A stretch of 52,123 bases of DNA from Candidatus Komeilibacteria bacterium CG11_big_fil_rev_8_21_14_0_20_36_20 (GCA_002787405.1 PCWQ01000008.1:1-52123), one strand, 5' to 3'. Positions 44,624-52,076 are shown, counted from the stretch's first letter. Numbers and translations: made by a program. Notes: generated by a model from the letters alone, not told the origin.

Positions 44624-45862
44624 TTAATTAGCGAAGGTAAGGGTTAATTCATACATTGGTCCTAAAACTGACAGAGCTATAAAACCAACGGCTACGCCTA
44701 CAGCAATTAACAGCACTGGCTCAAGGATAGTCGATAGATTGGCTAAGACATTATTAACCCGTTCTTCATAATATTTAGATATTTTTTTTAAGATATCTTC
44801 TAATTCGCCGGTTTTTTCTCCTACTTGGCATAACTGAATAGCTAGGGAAGGGAAGAGATGAGGGCGTTCACTCATGGCTGTATCTAAAGATAATCCTCTT
44901 TCCAGTTCTTTAGTCATAGCTAGAGTTTCTCTCCTGTATTTTAAATTATTTAATGTTTTTGAGGTCACTTCTAGCGATTTTATAATATCCAAACCTGAGG
45001 CGAGGAGAGAGTTTAAATTTCCGGCAAAACGGGTGAGAGCTAAATCGCCAGCAATGCGACCAATGAAGGGTATTTTTAAAATAAAAAAATGTAGCCATAA
45101 TTTTGGCTTGGGCAATTTAAATATAATTTTGAATAATATTATTACAGCAATCAAGCCACCTAAAACATACCAATAGTAACTTTGTAAAAATTCATTTAGA
45201 AATTGAACTGCCACTAAAACAAAAGGTAGCTTAACTTTTGCGTCTTGGAAGATTGTGATTAGTTGGGGAAAGACAAATAAAGCTAAAAGCAAACTGACAG
45301 CCACTAAGGCAATTAAGACAATTATTGGGTACATTAAGGCGCCAATAACTTTACTGCGTAGTTTTTTTTGTGATTTTAGATTGTCAGCTAGACGTCGGAG
45401 AGAGTCTGGCAGCATACCAGTGTGTTCGCCAACTTCTACCGTAGCAATCATTATGTCGGAAAAAATTTCAGGATATTTTTTCATACCTTTAGACAAAGCT
45501 TGCCCATTTTCTACATGGTTTTCCAGATACAATAGGATCTCTTTGAGATATCTATTCTTTGTTTCCTTGCTTAATGTTCGCAGAGCGGGGGCTAAAGGCA
45601 AACCCGCTTTAAGCATAGTAGATAGATTATCAACAAACATCATCTTGTTAGTCAGAGTGATTCTAGACAAGATTAGTTTACTTTTTTTATATTTTTTAAT
45701 GGGACTGATGTCTACTTTTTCTTTTTGTTTTGGGAGAGTCGGAGAAGCTGTCTGATTATGACTATCTTGGTAGTCTATGTTTTTATATTTCTTCGGCTTT
45801 TTATTTTCCGAAAGTTGATCAGTATCATCAATCTCGTTGTGTTTATGATCCAGATACTTCAT
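44624..45862 (-). CDS. pilC: PilC-type inner-membrane platform protein, locus 2
   Basis: 412 aa with two GspF domains (FVDNLSTMLKAGLPLAPAL and FAGNLNSLLASGLDIIKSL) and the C-terminal helix LEPVLLIAVGVAVGFIALSVLGPMY. A ~70-residue charged cytoplasmic tail at the N-terminus (KYLDHKHNEIDDTD...) is absent from the locus-1 PilC. It follows pilB2 by 29 bp and is separated from the minor pilins by the inverted-repeat element. Confidence 0.95.
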   Translation of the reverse strand: MKYLDHKHNEIDDTDQLSENKKPKKYKNIDYQDSHNQTASPTLPKQKEKVDISPIKKYKKSKLILSRITLTNKMMFVDNLSTMLKAGLPLAPALRTLSKETKNRYLKEILLYLENHVENGQALSKGMKKYPEIFSDIMIATVEVGEHTGMLPDSLRRLADNLKSQKKLRSKVIGALMYPIIVLIALVAVSLLLALFVFPQLITIFQDAKVKLPFVLVAVQFLNEFLQSYYWYVLGGLIAVIILFKIIFKLPKPKLWLHFFILKIPFIGRIAGDLALTRFAGNLNSLLASGLDIIKSLEVTSKTLNNLKYRRETLAMTKELERGLSLDTAMSERPHLFPSLAIQLCQVGEKTGELEDILKKISKYYEERVNNVLANLSTILEPVLLIAVGVAVGFIALSVLGPMYELTLTFAN

Positions 45863-45891
45863 TGTTTGATTTTTGTTTTAATTAACTTATT

Positions 45892-47622
45892 TTATTCGCG
45901 TTTAATGCTCAATACCTCTTCAATTGTGGTGATTCCGGTTAGGGATTTTTGCATACCATCTTCAAAGATGTTGATCATTCCTTGTGCCATAGCCATTTTT
46001 TCTATTTCATTAGAAGGAGAGTTTTTAATAATACAGTTTTGAATAACCTCGCTGTTTTCTAGGATTTCCATAACTGCCACTCGACCTTTGTAGCCAGAGC
46101 CGTTGCATCGTTCGCATCCTTTACCATGATAAAAAGTAAGGTCGGCGAATGAAGTAGAGTTATCTTCAATAATTTTTAGTTTTTTAAAACGATGAAACAT
46201 TTGTTCTAAATTAAATTCTTTGCCCAGAACGTGCAGTTCATTAGCCGAAAGTTTAAAACTCTGGATACAATCTTGGCAGATTTTCCGGAGTAGACGTTGG
46301 GCCACTACGACATTGAGGGTAGAGGCCACTAAATATGGTTCAACGCCCATATCCAAAAGTCGTGGTGGCACTCCGGCGGCGTTGTTGGTATGGAGAGTAG
46401 AAAGGACCAAGTGTCCAGTTAGTCCGGCTCGGACGGAAATAGCCGCAGTTTCTTTATCTCGGATTTCTCCTACCATGATAATATCAGGGTCTTGTCTTAG
46501 GAGGGCTCTTAAGCCATTAGCAAAATCATAACCAGCTTTAATATTGACCTGAGTTTGATTAACGCGGTTGATACCATATTCAAGTGGGTCTTCAATAGTG
46601 CAAATATTAGTACCTTCTGTGTTTAAAATATTGATTAAAGCATAGAGGGTGGTAGTTTTACCGGAACCGGTCGGTCCGCAGACCAAAATCATACCAAACG
46701 GTTTTTTTAACTGTTTTTTCATTAGTTTTATATTCTGTTCAGAGAGTCCAATATCGCCCAGAGTAAAATCCTGGGCTTCGTCCGTCATCAATCTCATTTC
46801 CACTTTTTCACCATAAAAAGCAGGAATAACTGACACTCTAATTGATTCTTCTTCTTCATCTAGTTTAAAAGAAAAGCGTCCGTCTTGCGGCACCCGATGC
46901 TCATCGGTTCTCAAGTTGGATAAAATTTTGATGCGAGCTACCATAGCATTATGGACAGACAAAGGCATCTCCACTTTATCATGCAGTTCTCCGTCAACAC
47001 GGAAACGGACTACCACTGCGTCGGAGAGGGCTTCAATATGAATATCTGACGCCCGTTCAAATAGAGCGGCTTCTAAAATAGCGTCAATAATTCTAATAAT
47101 CGGCAGCTCCATTTTATTTGGCGTATCTGGAGATTGAGGGATTTTAGTTTCCAGAATTTTTTTGATTTCTTCCTTAATATTTTTTTGGTAAAGACGCGAG
47201 GCAGAGCGGAATCCTTTATAATTAGTGATATAGATATCAATTTTTTTCTTAGTGGCCTGCTTGATCATCTCCAGACTTTCTTTATTAGTCGGATTGACAA
47301 AAGCTACTTTTAATTTTCTACCTTCCAATGCAAAGGGTATAGCTTTGGCGGCACGAATTGTTTTTTCATCCAACTCTTCCAAAATTTCCGGTTTTAGTTT
47401 TTGTTTACGCAGATTAATGTAGGGTATTTTTAACTCATCTCCGATTAATTCATATAAATACCGCTCATTCAAAAAACCCCGTTCAATCAGTACGTCTTCT
47501 ATGCCGCGTCGCCGGCGGTTAGCATTTTTTTTCATCTGATGCCAGTCAATTTCGCTGACGATTTTATTTTTTAACAAAATTTCCTTTAATTTTTCAGGGG
47601 GGATTGGTAAAAATGATGCCAT
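45892..47622 (-). CDS. pilB: PilB-type assembly ATPase, locus 2
   Basis: 576 aa. A GspE_N-like N-terminus is followed by intact Walker A GPTGSGKTTTLY, Asp box CTIEDPLEYG, Walker B IIMVGEIRD and His box GLTGHLVLSTLHTNN. The zinc motif is CQDCIQ...CERCNGSGYKG. It is the first gene of the second pilus locus and divergent from the sugar transferase. It is clearly distinct from the locus-1 PilB, so the two loci are not a recent duplication. Confidence 0.96.
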   Translation of the reverse strand: MASFLPIPPEKLKEILLKNKIVSEIDWHQMKKNANRRRRGIEDVLIERGFLNERYLYELIGDELKIPYINLRKQKLKPEILEELDEKTIRAAKAIPFALEGRKLKVAFVNPTNKESLEMIKQATKKKIDIYITNYKGFRSASRLYQKNIKEEIKKILETKIPQSPDTPNKMELPIIRIIDAILEAALFERASDIHIEALSDAVVVRFRVDGELHDKVEMPLSVHNAMVARIKILSNLRTDEHRVPQDGRFSFKLDEEEESIRVSVIPAFYGEKVEMRLMTDEAQDFTLGDIGLSEQNIKLMKKQLKKPFGMILVCGPTGSGKTTTLYALINILNTEGTNICTIEDPLEYGINRVNQTQVNIKAGYDFANGLRALLRQDPDIIMVGEIRDKETAAISVRAGLTGHLVLSTLHTNNAAGVPPRLLDMGVEPYLVASTLNVVVAQRLLRKICQDCIQSFKLSANELHVLGKEFNLEQMFHRFKKLKIIEDNSTSFADLTFYHGKGCERCNGSGYKGRVAVMEILENSEVIQNCIIKNSPSNEIEKMAMAQGMINIFEDGMQKSLTGITTIEEVLSIKRE

Positions 47623-47701
47623 AAATTAATAGATTAATAACGATTCTAATAATTGAATTATAACAAAAATAGGCTAATAACACAAAATTAAAAACCGATT
47701 A

Positions 47702-47730
47702 TTGATTTTTTTGGTTAAAAATGAGATAAT
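47702..47730 (+). promoter_or_regulatory. Promoter of the sugar transferase/VanZ unit
   Basis: TTGATT (47702-47707), a 17-base spacer and GATAAT (47725-47730) with TGA in front. The predicted start is about 13 bases before the ATG at 47750. Confidence 0.65.
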
Positions 47731-47749
47731 AGGGGGCGACTATTGAAAA

Positions 47750-48414
47750 ATGAAAGAGTTTATGAAATCAGTACCAAAATTTTCCCATCAAGTTCCCATT
47801 CCTAAGCTTAAAAGATCATTTGATATATTATTTTCCTTAACAATTATTCTCATTACTTTGCCTTTATCAATTTTGATTTTAACCTTGATTGTCATTGGGC
47901 ATATTTTGACAGGCAATTTTTTGCGCCCTTGTTTTATGGAGAAACGAGGATCTCCCAGGGGCAACCTTTTAATTTCAGAAAATTCAACGTTTTCAAGCCA
48001 GAAGTCATTGCTGAATTGAAAAAAGAAAAAAAATTTATTCACACCAAGGTTTTGGAGCATGATCATCATAGTTTGACTTTTTTAGGACGGGTTTTGCAAA
48101 AAATCTACTTAGACGAACTGCCGCAATTTTTTAATATTTTAAAAGGGGACTTAAGTGTAGTTGGCCCTCGGCCGGTTAATTTAGAGGTTTATCAAAAGGG
48201 CTTACAGAGAGGATTGACCACCAAAAAAGTTATTAAAGCCGGTTTGACTGGTAGCTTTCAGTCTCAAAAAGGATCAACCAAGAAGACCGACGCCGAACTT
48301 GACGCTGAATATGTAAGTTATTGTTTGAAAAATCCGACTTGGAAAATAGTCATTTTTGATATTAAAATTATTTTTCGCACAGTTTTTGTCATCTTTAGAG
48401 CCCAAGGAATATGA
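47750..48414 (+). pseudogene. Undecaprenyl-phosphate sugar-phosphate transferase split by a frameshift
   Basis: Two overlapping track ORFs (47750-48019 and 47929-48414) are the two halves of one bacterial sugar transferase. The first ends its homology at the membrane segment and GNFLRP. The second resumes with [19 protein letters not shown] and carries the family core [21 protein letters not shown] and [12 protein letters not shown]. Joining them in the CGCCCTTG region (about 47924-47931) needs a shift of -1, as if one C had been lost from a C-run. The combined chain would be about 220 aa, normal for the soluble-core type that starts glycan or exopolysaccharide synthesis. It may be a real pseudogene, a sequencing error, or a recoded gene. 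Confidence 0.85.
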
Positions 48415-48809
48415 TTACTAAAAAACAAAAAATTCAATTACTATATTTTTTATTAACTGTTATTTGGGGAGGGTTCATTTTTTATCTATCTTCTATTCCT
48501 GATTTACAGAGTGGCCTGTTAAATTGGCAGGATTTAATTTTAAGAAAACTAGCTCACGCCACAGTCTTCTTTATTTTAACTTATCTGATTATTAGCAGTT
48601 TATCCAGCCATCAGCGGCCTTATTTATTTTTTGCTATTGTTGTTTCTATTTCTTATGCGGTTATTGACGAGTTGCATCAGGTTGGTGTCTTAAATCGTTC
48701 TGGTAACCCTTATGATGTTTTAATTGATTCTTTTGGCGTTTTTTGGGGAATGTTAGTTTATAAATATCGGCATCAAAAAATAACCCGCTTTTTGGACGAT
48801 AATGATTAG
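48411..48809 (+). CDS. VanZ-like membrane protein
   Basis: 132 aa. Four transmembrane segments with the VanZ-family pattern: [61 protein letters not shown]. The family is often linked to cell-envelope functions, with unclear biochemistry. It overlaps the end of the sugar transferase by 4 bp (ATGA), so the two are coupled. Confidence 0.9.
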   Translation: MITKKQKIQLLYFLLTVIWGGFIFYLSSIPDLQSGLLNWQDLILRKLAHATVFFILTYLIISSLSSHQRPYLFFAIVVSISYAVIDELHQVGVLNRSGNPYDVLIDSFGVFWGMLVYKYRHQKITRFLDDND

Positions 48810-48838
48810 GGGTTATTTTTGGTAAATCGTTTGTGAAT

Positions 48839-49183
48839 TTATTTCAAATTTTTGGTGATATTCTCAAAAACTTTTGGCTGTTGTTCAGCTATCTGAGACA
48901 ATACTTTGCGATCAAGTTCGCAATTATTTTTTTTCAGAAGATAGATAAATGTAGAATATTTATATCCCAAAATTCTTAAAGCAGCATTAAGTTTGGTTTG
49001 CCATAAACGGCGGTTGACTCTCTTTTTTTTGCGTCGATCACGTAAAGAGTGTTGGCCAGCATGAAGAATAGCTTCTTTGGCTTGTTTAATTTTATTTTTG
49101 CGACCCCATTTGTATCCTTTGGTTTGCTGAAGAATATTTTTTCTTCTTTTTACATGAGCGACGCCTCTTTTGACTCTTGGCAT
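48839..49183 (-). CDS. rplT: Ribosomal protein L20
   Basis: 114 aa, standard length. PRVKRGVAHVKRRKNILQQTKGYKWGRKN at the N-terminus and LRDRRKKKRVNRRLWQTKLNAALR are the L20 signatures. It is an early 23S rRNA assembly protein and, in several bacteria, the autogenous repressor of its own operon. A hairpin lies just upstream. Confidence 0.98.
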   Translation of the reverse strand: MPRVKRGVAHVKRRKNILQQTKGYKWGRKNKIKQAKEAILHAGQHSLRDRRKKKRVNRRLWQTKLNAALRILGYKYSTFIYLLKKNNCELDRKVLSQIAEQQPKVFENITKNLK

Positions 49184-49204
49184 ATTTTTTGCTTATAGAT
49201 TATC

Positions 49205-49253
49205 GCTTATGGCGTATAGTTTTTAGTTGAGAACTATTCTATAGGCCATATGC
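49205..49253 (-). promoter_or_regulatory. Candidate L20-responsive hairpin before rplT
   Basis: TATGGCGTATAG (49208-49219) pairs with CTATAGGCCATA (49239-49250) with one mismatch, extended by a further GC pair on each side, and a small AGTT/AACT pairing inside the loop. It ends about 20 bases before the rplT start on the transcript. Autoregulation by L20 is known in other bacteria. This hairpin as its target is an inference from position. Confidence 0.5.
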
Positions 49254-49263
49254 TATTGGCTAA

Positions 49264-49458
49264 TTATAAATAAGGTAAAAGTTTTTTGACGTTTTTAACA
49301 TTGACCGGCGAAAGTTTTTTATCACGGCGTTTGTTTTTGGTAACCTTGCCTGATTCTCTAGCGTTAAAGTGATCCTGTCCGCCTTGGCGAATCATGATTT
49401 TTTTTCCTTTAGTTACCCTGACTCTTTTTTTCAGTAATTTCTTAGTTTTCAGCTTCAT
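49264..49458 (-). CDS. rpmI: Ribosomal protein L35
   Basis: 64 aa, standard length. KLKTKKLLKKRVRVTKGKKIM and the C-terminal RRDKKLSPVNVKNVKKLLPYL fit L35. It lies in the classical infC-rpmI-rplT order, 4 bp after infC. Confidence 0.95.
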   Translation of the reverse strand: MKLKTKKLLKKRVRVTKGKKIMIRQGGQDHFNARESGKVTKNKRRDKKLSPVNVKNVKKLLPYL

Positions 49459-49462
49459 ATAG

Positions 49463-49996
49463 TTAATTATTTTTAGTTATAATTGTAGTAATAAGGCTAC
49501 CTTGCTGGCTCAGTGGTTTATCCACTTTATAATTTTCTCCTAAATCTTGGATAAATTGGTGCATTAATTCTTTAGCGCGGTCTTTAAAAGCTCTTTCTCG
49601 ACCTCTTAGTCTTAATTCTATTTTTACTTTATGTCCTTGTTCTAAAAATTTGCAGACTTGTTTTTGTTTAACTGATAAATCGTGTTGGCCAATTTTGAAA
49701 GACAAGCGGACGCCTTTGATTTCAACTTTTTTACTTTTTTTCTGTTGACTGCGGTTTTGTTGATATTGAAATTTGCCATAATCCATAATTCGGCAGACGG
49801 GAGGATCGGCTATTGGCGAAACTTCAACCAAATCAAGACCAGCTTTAGTAGCTAGGTCCATTGCTTCTTGAATTGTCAATACACCTAATTGTTGGCCTTC
49901 TTCATTAATAACATTAACCTTCGGAGACCTAATCCAATTGTTAATACGGTATTTTTTCCCAACTATTTTGGGTTTATAGCGTCTGTTGTTTCTAAT
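49463..49996 (-). CDS. infC: Translation initiation factor IF-3, predicted AUU start
   Basis: 177 aa if started at the ATT at 49996. The track start (TTG, 49879) would delete the first 39 residues of the N-terminal domain. Upstream in the same frame the sequence reads RNNRRYKPKIVGKKYRINNW and continues IRSPKVNVINEEGQQLGV, which matches the IF-3 N-terminal 'RIN..IR' block. An in-frame TAA lies four codons before the ATT and no ATG, GTG or TTG lies between. AUU is the known discriminatory start codon used for IF-3 autoregulation in other bacteria. The rest (DPPVCRIMDYGKF, RFLEQG-like KFLEQGHKVKIELRLRGRE) is typical. A TATAAT at 50057-50062 on this strand may be its -10 box. Confidence 0.93.
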   Translation of the reverse strand: MRNNRRYKPKIVGKKYRINNWIRSPKVNVINEEGQQLGVLTIQEAMDLATKAGLDLVEVSPIADPPVCRIMDYGKFQYQQNRSQQKKSKKVEIKGVRLSFKIGQHDLSVKQKQVCKFLEQGHKVKIELRLRGRERAFKDRAKELMHQFIQDLGENYKVDKPLSQQGSLITTIITKNN

Positions 49997-50091
49997 AGTT
50001 TTATTTTATTTTTTTAAATAGTAGCTTAATTATCCTTTAGGGATTCTTAAAACATGATTATAAATTGAATAATTCTCGTGCCCTTCGTCTC

Positions 50092-50111
50092 CCTGCCTGC
50101 CGGCAGGCAGG
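50092..50111. repeat. 20-bp perfect GC palindrome
   Basis: CCTGCCTGCCGGCAGGCAGG is a perfect palindrome in an AT-rich genome. The surrounding spacer (49997-50249) holds no gene. It also contains a smaller hairpin TCGGCC...GGCCGA (50192-50212) and GCGAG-type sequence like that near 32.2 and 33.0 kb. The palindrome may be a dispersed repeat, a processing or termination hairpin after the tmRNA, or a protein-binding site. There is no T-tract. Confidence 0.8.
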
Positions 50112-50249
50112 CGCTCAAGACACTCACCTCGTCTTTTATATAAAATCGAATGGTTGGCGCTCCGAGTAAAGCGAGGGGCAGAAACCACCGTTCGGCCCGA
50201 GCTCACGGCCGAGGGCGAGCGAGGAGGAATGTAATGACGACGAGTCGAG

Positions 50250-50632
50250 TGGTGGAGATGAGGGGAATTACACCCCTGTCTGTCGCATGTCCCAATATAT
50301 TTCTACAAGCTTAGTTAATTTAACTTGTTTGATTAATAGCTTAAAAATTAACAAAAAGGCATTAATCTAGTTGGCTTTATTCTCAAAACATCCTAGCCAA
50401 CACAGAATGTTTTCAAGCCTGATAAATTGACGCTCCTAACTAACCCCAGGCAGATTAAACTAGAAACGGTCAAAGCAAATTTATGCTAAGACTGGTGAAA
50501 GTTGTGGAACTTGAAAAAGTTCTTTAACTTTGGCAAATGTATTTTTTGCACTTATTTTTGGCGATTTTTATGAGATCGTGAACTCAACTTGCTATATATT
50601 ATTTCATACAACGTCGAATATAAAACATCCCC
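50250..50632 (-). ncRNA. ssrA: tmRNA (transfer-messenger RNA)
   Basis: 383 bases. The 5' end GGGGATG pairs with CATCTCC near the 3' end, followed by A and an encoded CCA (50250-50252). The conserved TTCGACG is present near the 5' end. The tag frame runs from a GCA resume codon (50549) to a TAA (50481-50483). It encodes 22 residues, beginning AKNTFAKVKEL and ending QLSPVLA, with the hydrophobic -LA end expected of a degradation tag. The T-arm stem AGGGG/CCCCT encloses TGTAATT rather than the usual TTCRANY. It starts 6 bases after the smpB stop codon, so both probably share one transcript. Confidence 0.95.
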
Positions 50633-50638
50633 CTGAAT

Positions 50639-51088
50639 TTAAAAACTTTTGATTTTACGGGCCATAACTCGTTCTATATCTCTTTTCTTAATGGTTTCTC
50701 TTTTGTCAAATTTCTTTTTTCCCTTTACCAAGGCGATTTTTACCTTGATAATTCTCCGAGAAGTATACACTGAAATAGGTATAATTGTCAAGCCCTTTTG
50801 TTGAGTTTTGCTAGTCAGGTAAATAATTTCCTTATCTTTTAAAAGAAGTTTACGGTCATGTTCTGCCTCATAATTTTTTAAAGAATGACCAGCTTTATGG
50901 TAGGGAGCAATGTATAATTTTTTAATCCAGACCTGCCCGTTTTTAATAGAAACAAAAGCACCTTTTAAATCCATCCGCCCCAGTTTGGCTGATTTGACTT
51001 CCTGACCGGTCAAAACCAAACCAGCTTCAAATTCTTCCAGAAGCTGAAAATTAAATTTAGCTTTTTTATTGATGGCCAGAGTTGACAT
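50639..51088 (-). CDS. smpB: SmpB, tmRNA-binding protein
   Basis: 149 aa. The SmpB signature includes NKKAKFNFQLLEEFEAGLVLTGQEVKSAK, GAFVSIKNGQVW and YHKAGHSLKNYEAEHDRKLLL. A basic C-terminal tail (KKFDKRETIKKRDIERVMARK) would enter the decoding site. It delivers tmRNA to stalled ribosomes. ssrA follows after 6 bases. Its promoter is one side of the symmetric divergent promoter at 51136-51167, and a hairpin lies at the start of its mRNA. Confidence 0.97.
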   Translation of the reverse strand: MSTLAINKKAKFNFQLLEEFEAGLVLTGQEVKSAKLGRMDLKGAFVSIKNGQVWIKKLYIAPYHKAGHSLKNYEAEHDRKLLLKDKEIIYLTSKTQQKGLTIIPISVYTSRRIIKVKIALVKGKKKFDKRETIKKRDIERVMARKIKSF

Positions 51089-51113
51089 TTTTGCGTCAGT
51101 GTTGTATAAGATG

Positions 51114-51132
51114 AATAACCCTTTGGGTTATT
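51114..51132 (-). promoter_or_regulatory. Hairpin at the predicted 5' end of the smpB-ssrA transcript
   Basis: AATAACCC-TTT-GGGTTATT forms a perfect 8-bp stem. The predicted minus-strand start from the adjoining promoter is near 51132, so the stem would form at the very 5' end of the smpB mRNA and may stabilise it. Confidence 0.5.
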
Positions 51133-51135
51133 GTT

Positions 51136-51167
51136 TTGAATATAACATATTTTATGTTTATATTCAA
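51136..51167. promoter_or_regulatory. Symmetric divergent promoter of smpB-ssrA and the 67-aa gene
   Basis: A near-perfect dyad (TTTGAATATAA.../...TTTATATTCAAA) yields on each strand the same pair TTGAAT-17-TATATT. Plus: -35 at 51136-51141, -10 at 51159-51164. Minus: -35 at 51162-51167, -10 at 51139-51144. Each -35 overlaps the opposing -10, so the two polymerases cannot bind together. Confidence 0.6.
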
Positions 51168-51198
51168 AGAAACGTTCATTTGGGAAAGGAGTCTGATT

Positions 51199-51402
51199 AT
51201 GGAGCAGGCTACAAGAGAACAGAAAGTTGATAAAATTTATAATTTTTTTCAACAAAAACAAATTTATGATATGACCAAAAGCCAGATAGGTTCACAATCC
51301 GACGAGCTCATTGAGCGAGCTTACCAACAGCTGAATGCTGGAGGAGGATTTGGCGGGCCGGTTAATGAACTTTTGGACGAAGCCAAAAAAGCGGAAAAGT
51401 AG
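51199..51402 (+). CDS. 67-aa hypothetical protein, divergent from smpB
   Basis: 67 aa from the ATG at 51199, chosen because GGAAAGGAG lies just upstream at 7 bases; the longer track start at 51136 lies in the promoter. The protein is hydrophilic and mostly helical (EQATREQKVDKIYNFFQQKQ), then a glycine-rich turn (LNAGGGFGGPVNELLDEAKK). No membrane segment or known motif is recognised. It has its own promoter, strong ribosome site and terminator, which suggests good expression. It could be a small regulator or ribosome-associated protein; unproven. Confidence 0.75.
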   Translation: MEQATREQKVDKIYNFFQQKQIYDMTKSQIGSQSDELIERAYQQLNAGGGFGGPVNELLDEAKKAEK

Positions 51403-51433
51403 GCGATGTCATGGATGATCTACAACAAAAGGG

Positions 51434-51466
51434 AATGGGCGTATTTAATCAATGCGCTCATTTTTT
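51434..51466 (+). terminator. Terminator of the 67-aa gene
   Basis: AATGGGCG (51434-51441) pairs with CGCTCATT (51455-51462; one G-U) and is followed by a T-run. Confidence 0.8.
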
Positions 51467-51489
51467 GTTTTTACAATAATTTTAAAAGA

Positions 51490-51520
51490 AAAAGACGGCC
51501 CTTAGTAGGTCGCCTTTTTA
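51490..51520. terminator. Second terminator hairpin, convergent
   Basis: AAAAAGACGGCC (51490-51501) pairs with GGTCGCCTTTTT (51509-51520) with one A-C mismatch and one G-U. The A-run and T-run allow action on both strands, serving the convergent 138-aa gene as well. Confidence 0.75.
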
Positions 51521-51526
51521 AAATCA

Positions 51527-51943
51527 TTAGGCCTCAAGCACTATGTTTACATCAATCTCATGTGTTAGGTCTTGAGTAACCAGCGCGATAGGAAATCTTG
51601 GCATTTTTAGTGACAGTTTTTTAACTGTCCAGCCAGGCAGAGCCTTGCCTAATTCTGGAATCATTGACTGTGCTTTTTTAGCAGCTCGCTCAAATAGGGG
51701 CAGGAATTTTTTTTCGAACACACCTGGCTGCAGGTGGACCCAGCGAGCTGGCATTGGCTCGCGAAAATATTCCTTAGCTTCTAGTTCAGGAGAGTTAAAT
51801 TCTCCTACATTAAGAATACATTGACCATTGGGAGTTAGCAGATAATCTTCACAGTAAGCTGGAAAATTATCGATTTTTATTGGTGCTGCAACAGTAAGTT
51901 TTGCAATTATTGCAACGGCCTGCGAGGGTATCTTTGGTTCCAT
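51527..51943 (-). CDS. 138-aa hypothetical protein
   Basis: 138 aa, unrecognised. It has no signal peptide or membrane helix. It is mixed alpha/beta in character, with segments AYCEDYLLTPNGQCILNVGEF, ARWVHLQPGVFEKKFLPLFERAAKKAQSM and a C-terminal LVTQDLTHEIDVNIVLEA. It has its own promoter with a perfect TTGACA box, so it is probably expressed. No neighbour suggests a role. Confidence 0.7.
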   Translation of the reverse strand: MEPKIPSQAVAIIAKLTVAAPIKIDNFPAYCEDYLLTPNGQCILNVGEFNSPELEAKEYFREPMPARWVHLQPGVFEKKFLPLFERAAKKAQSMIPELGKALPGWTVKKLSLKMPRFPIALVTQDLTHEIDVNIVLEA

Positions 51944-51993
51944 AATTTTTTCTCGTTTTTTGTAGATTTTTTAATGTTCTTAATCTAAAGAAT

Positions 51994-52021
51994 ATATTAG
52001 CACGAGTGGTTCTTATGTCAA
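51994..52021 (-). promoter_or_regulatory. Promoter of the 138-aa gene
   Basis: On the minus strand TTGACA (52016-52021), a 16-base spacer and TAATAT (51994-51999), with TGC in front of the -10. This is the only consensus -35 seen in the window. The predicted start is near 51987, about 44 bases before the ATG at 51943. Confidence 0.7.
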
Positions 52022-52067
52022 TTGTATTATCCCGTATTATTCTAATTAAAAATGCGACATAGACAGA

Positions 52068-52076
52068 TGATATAAT
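52068..52076 (+). promoter_or_regulatory. Extended -10 promoter at the right edge
   Basis: TGATATAAT (52068-52076) matches the recurrent TGnTATAAT class. An ATG at 52113 follows about 30 bases after the predicted start, probably the first codon of a gene that continues beyond the window. Too little of it is present to identify. Confidence 0.5.

Noticed and set aside
45255-45755. 166-aa plus-strand ORF
   Set aside because: Antisense shadow of pilC2 with no motif or start signals.
47929-48414. 161-aa ORF as an independent gene
   Set aside because: Its homology begins mid-domain and continues the upstream 89-aa ORF; it is the second half of a frameshifted transferase.
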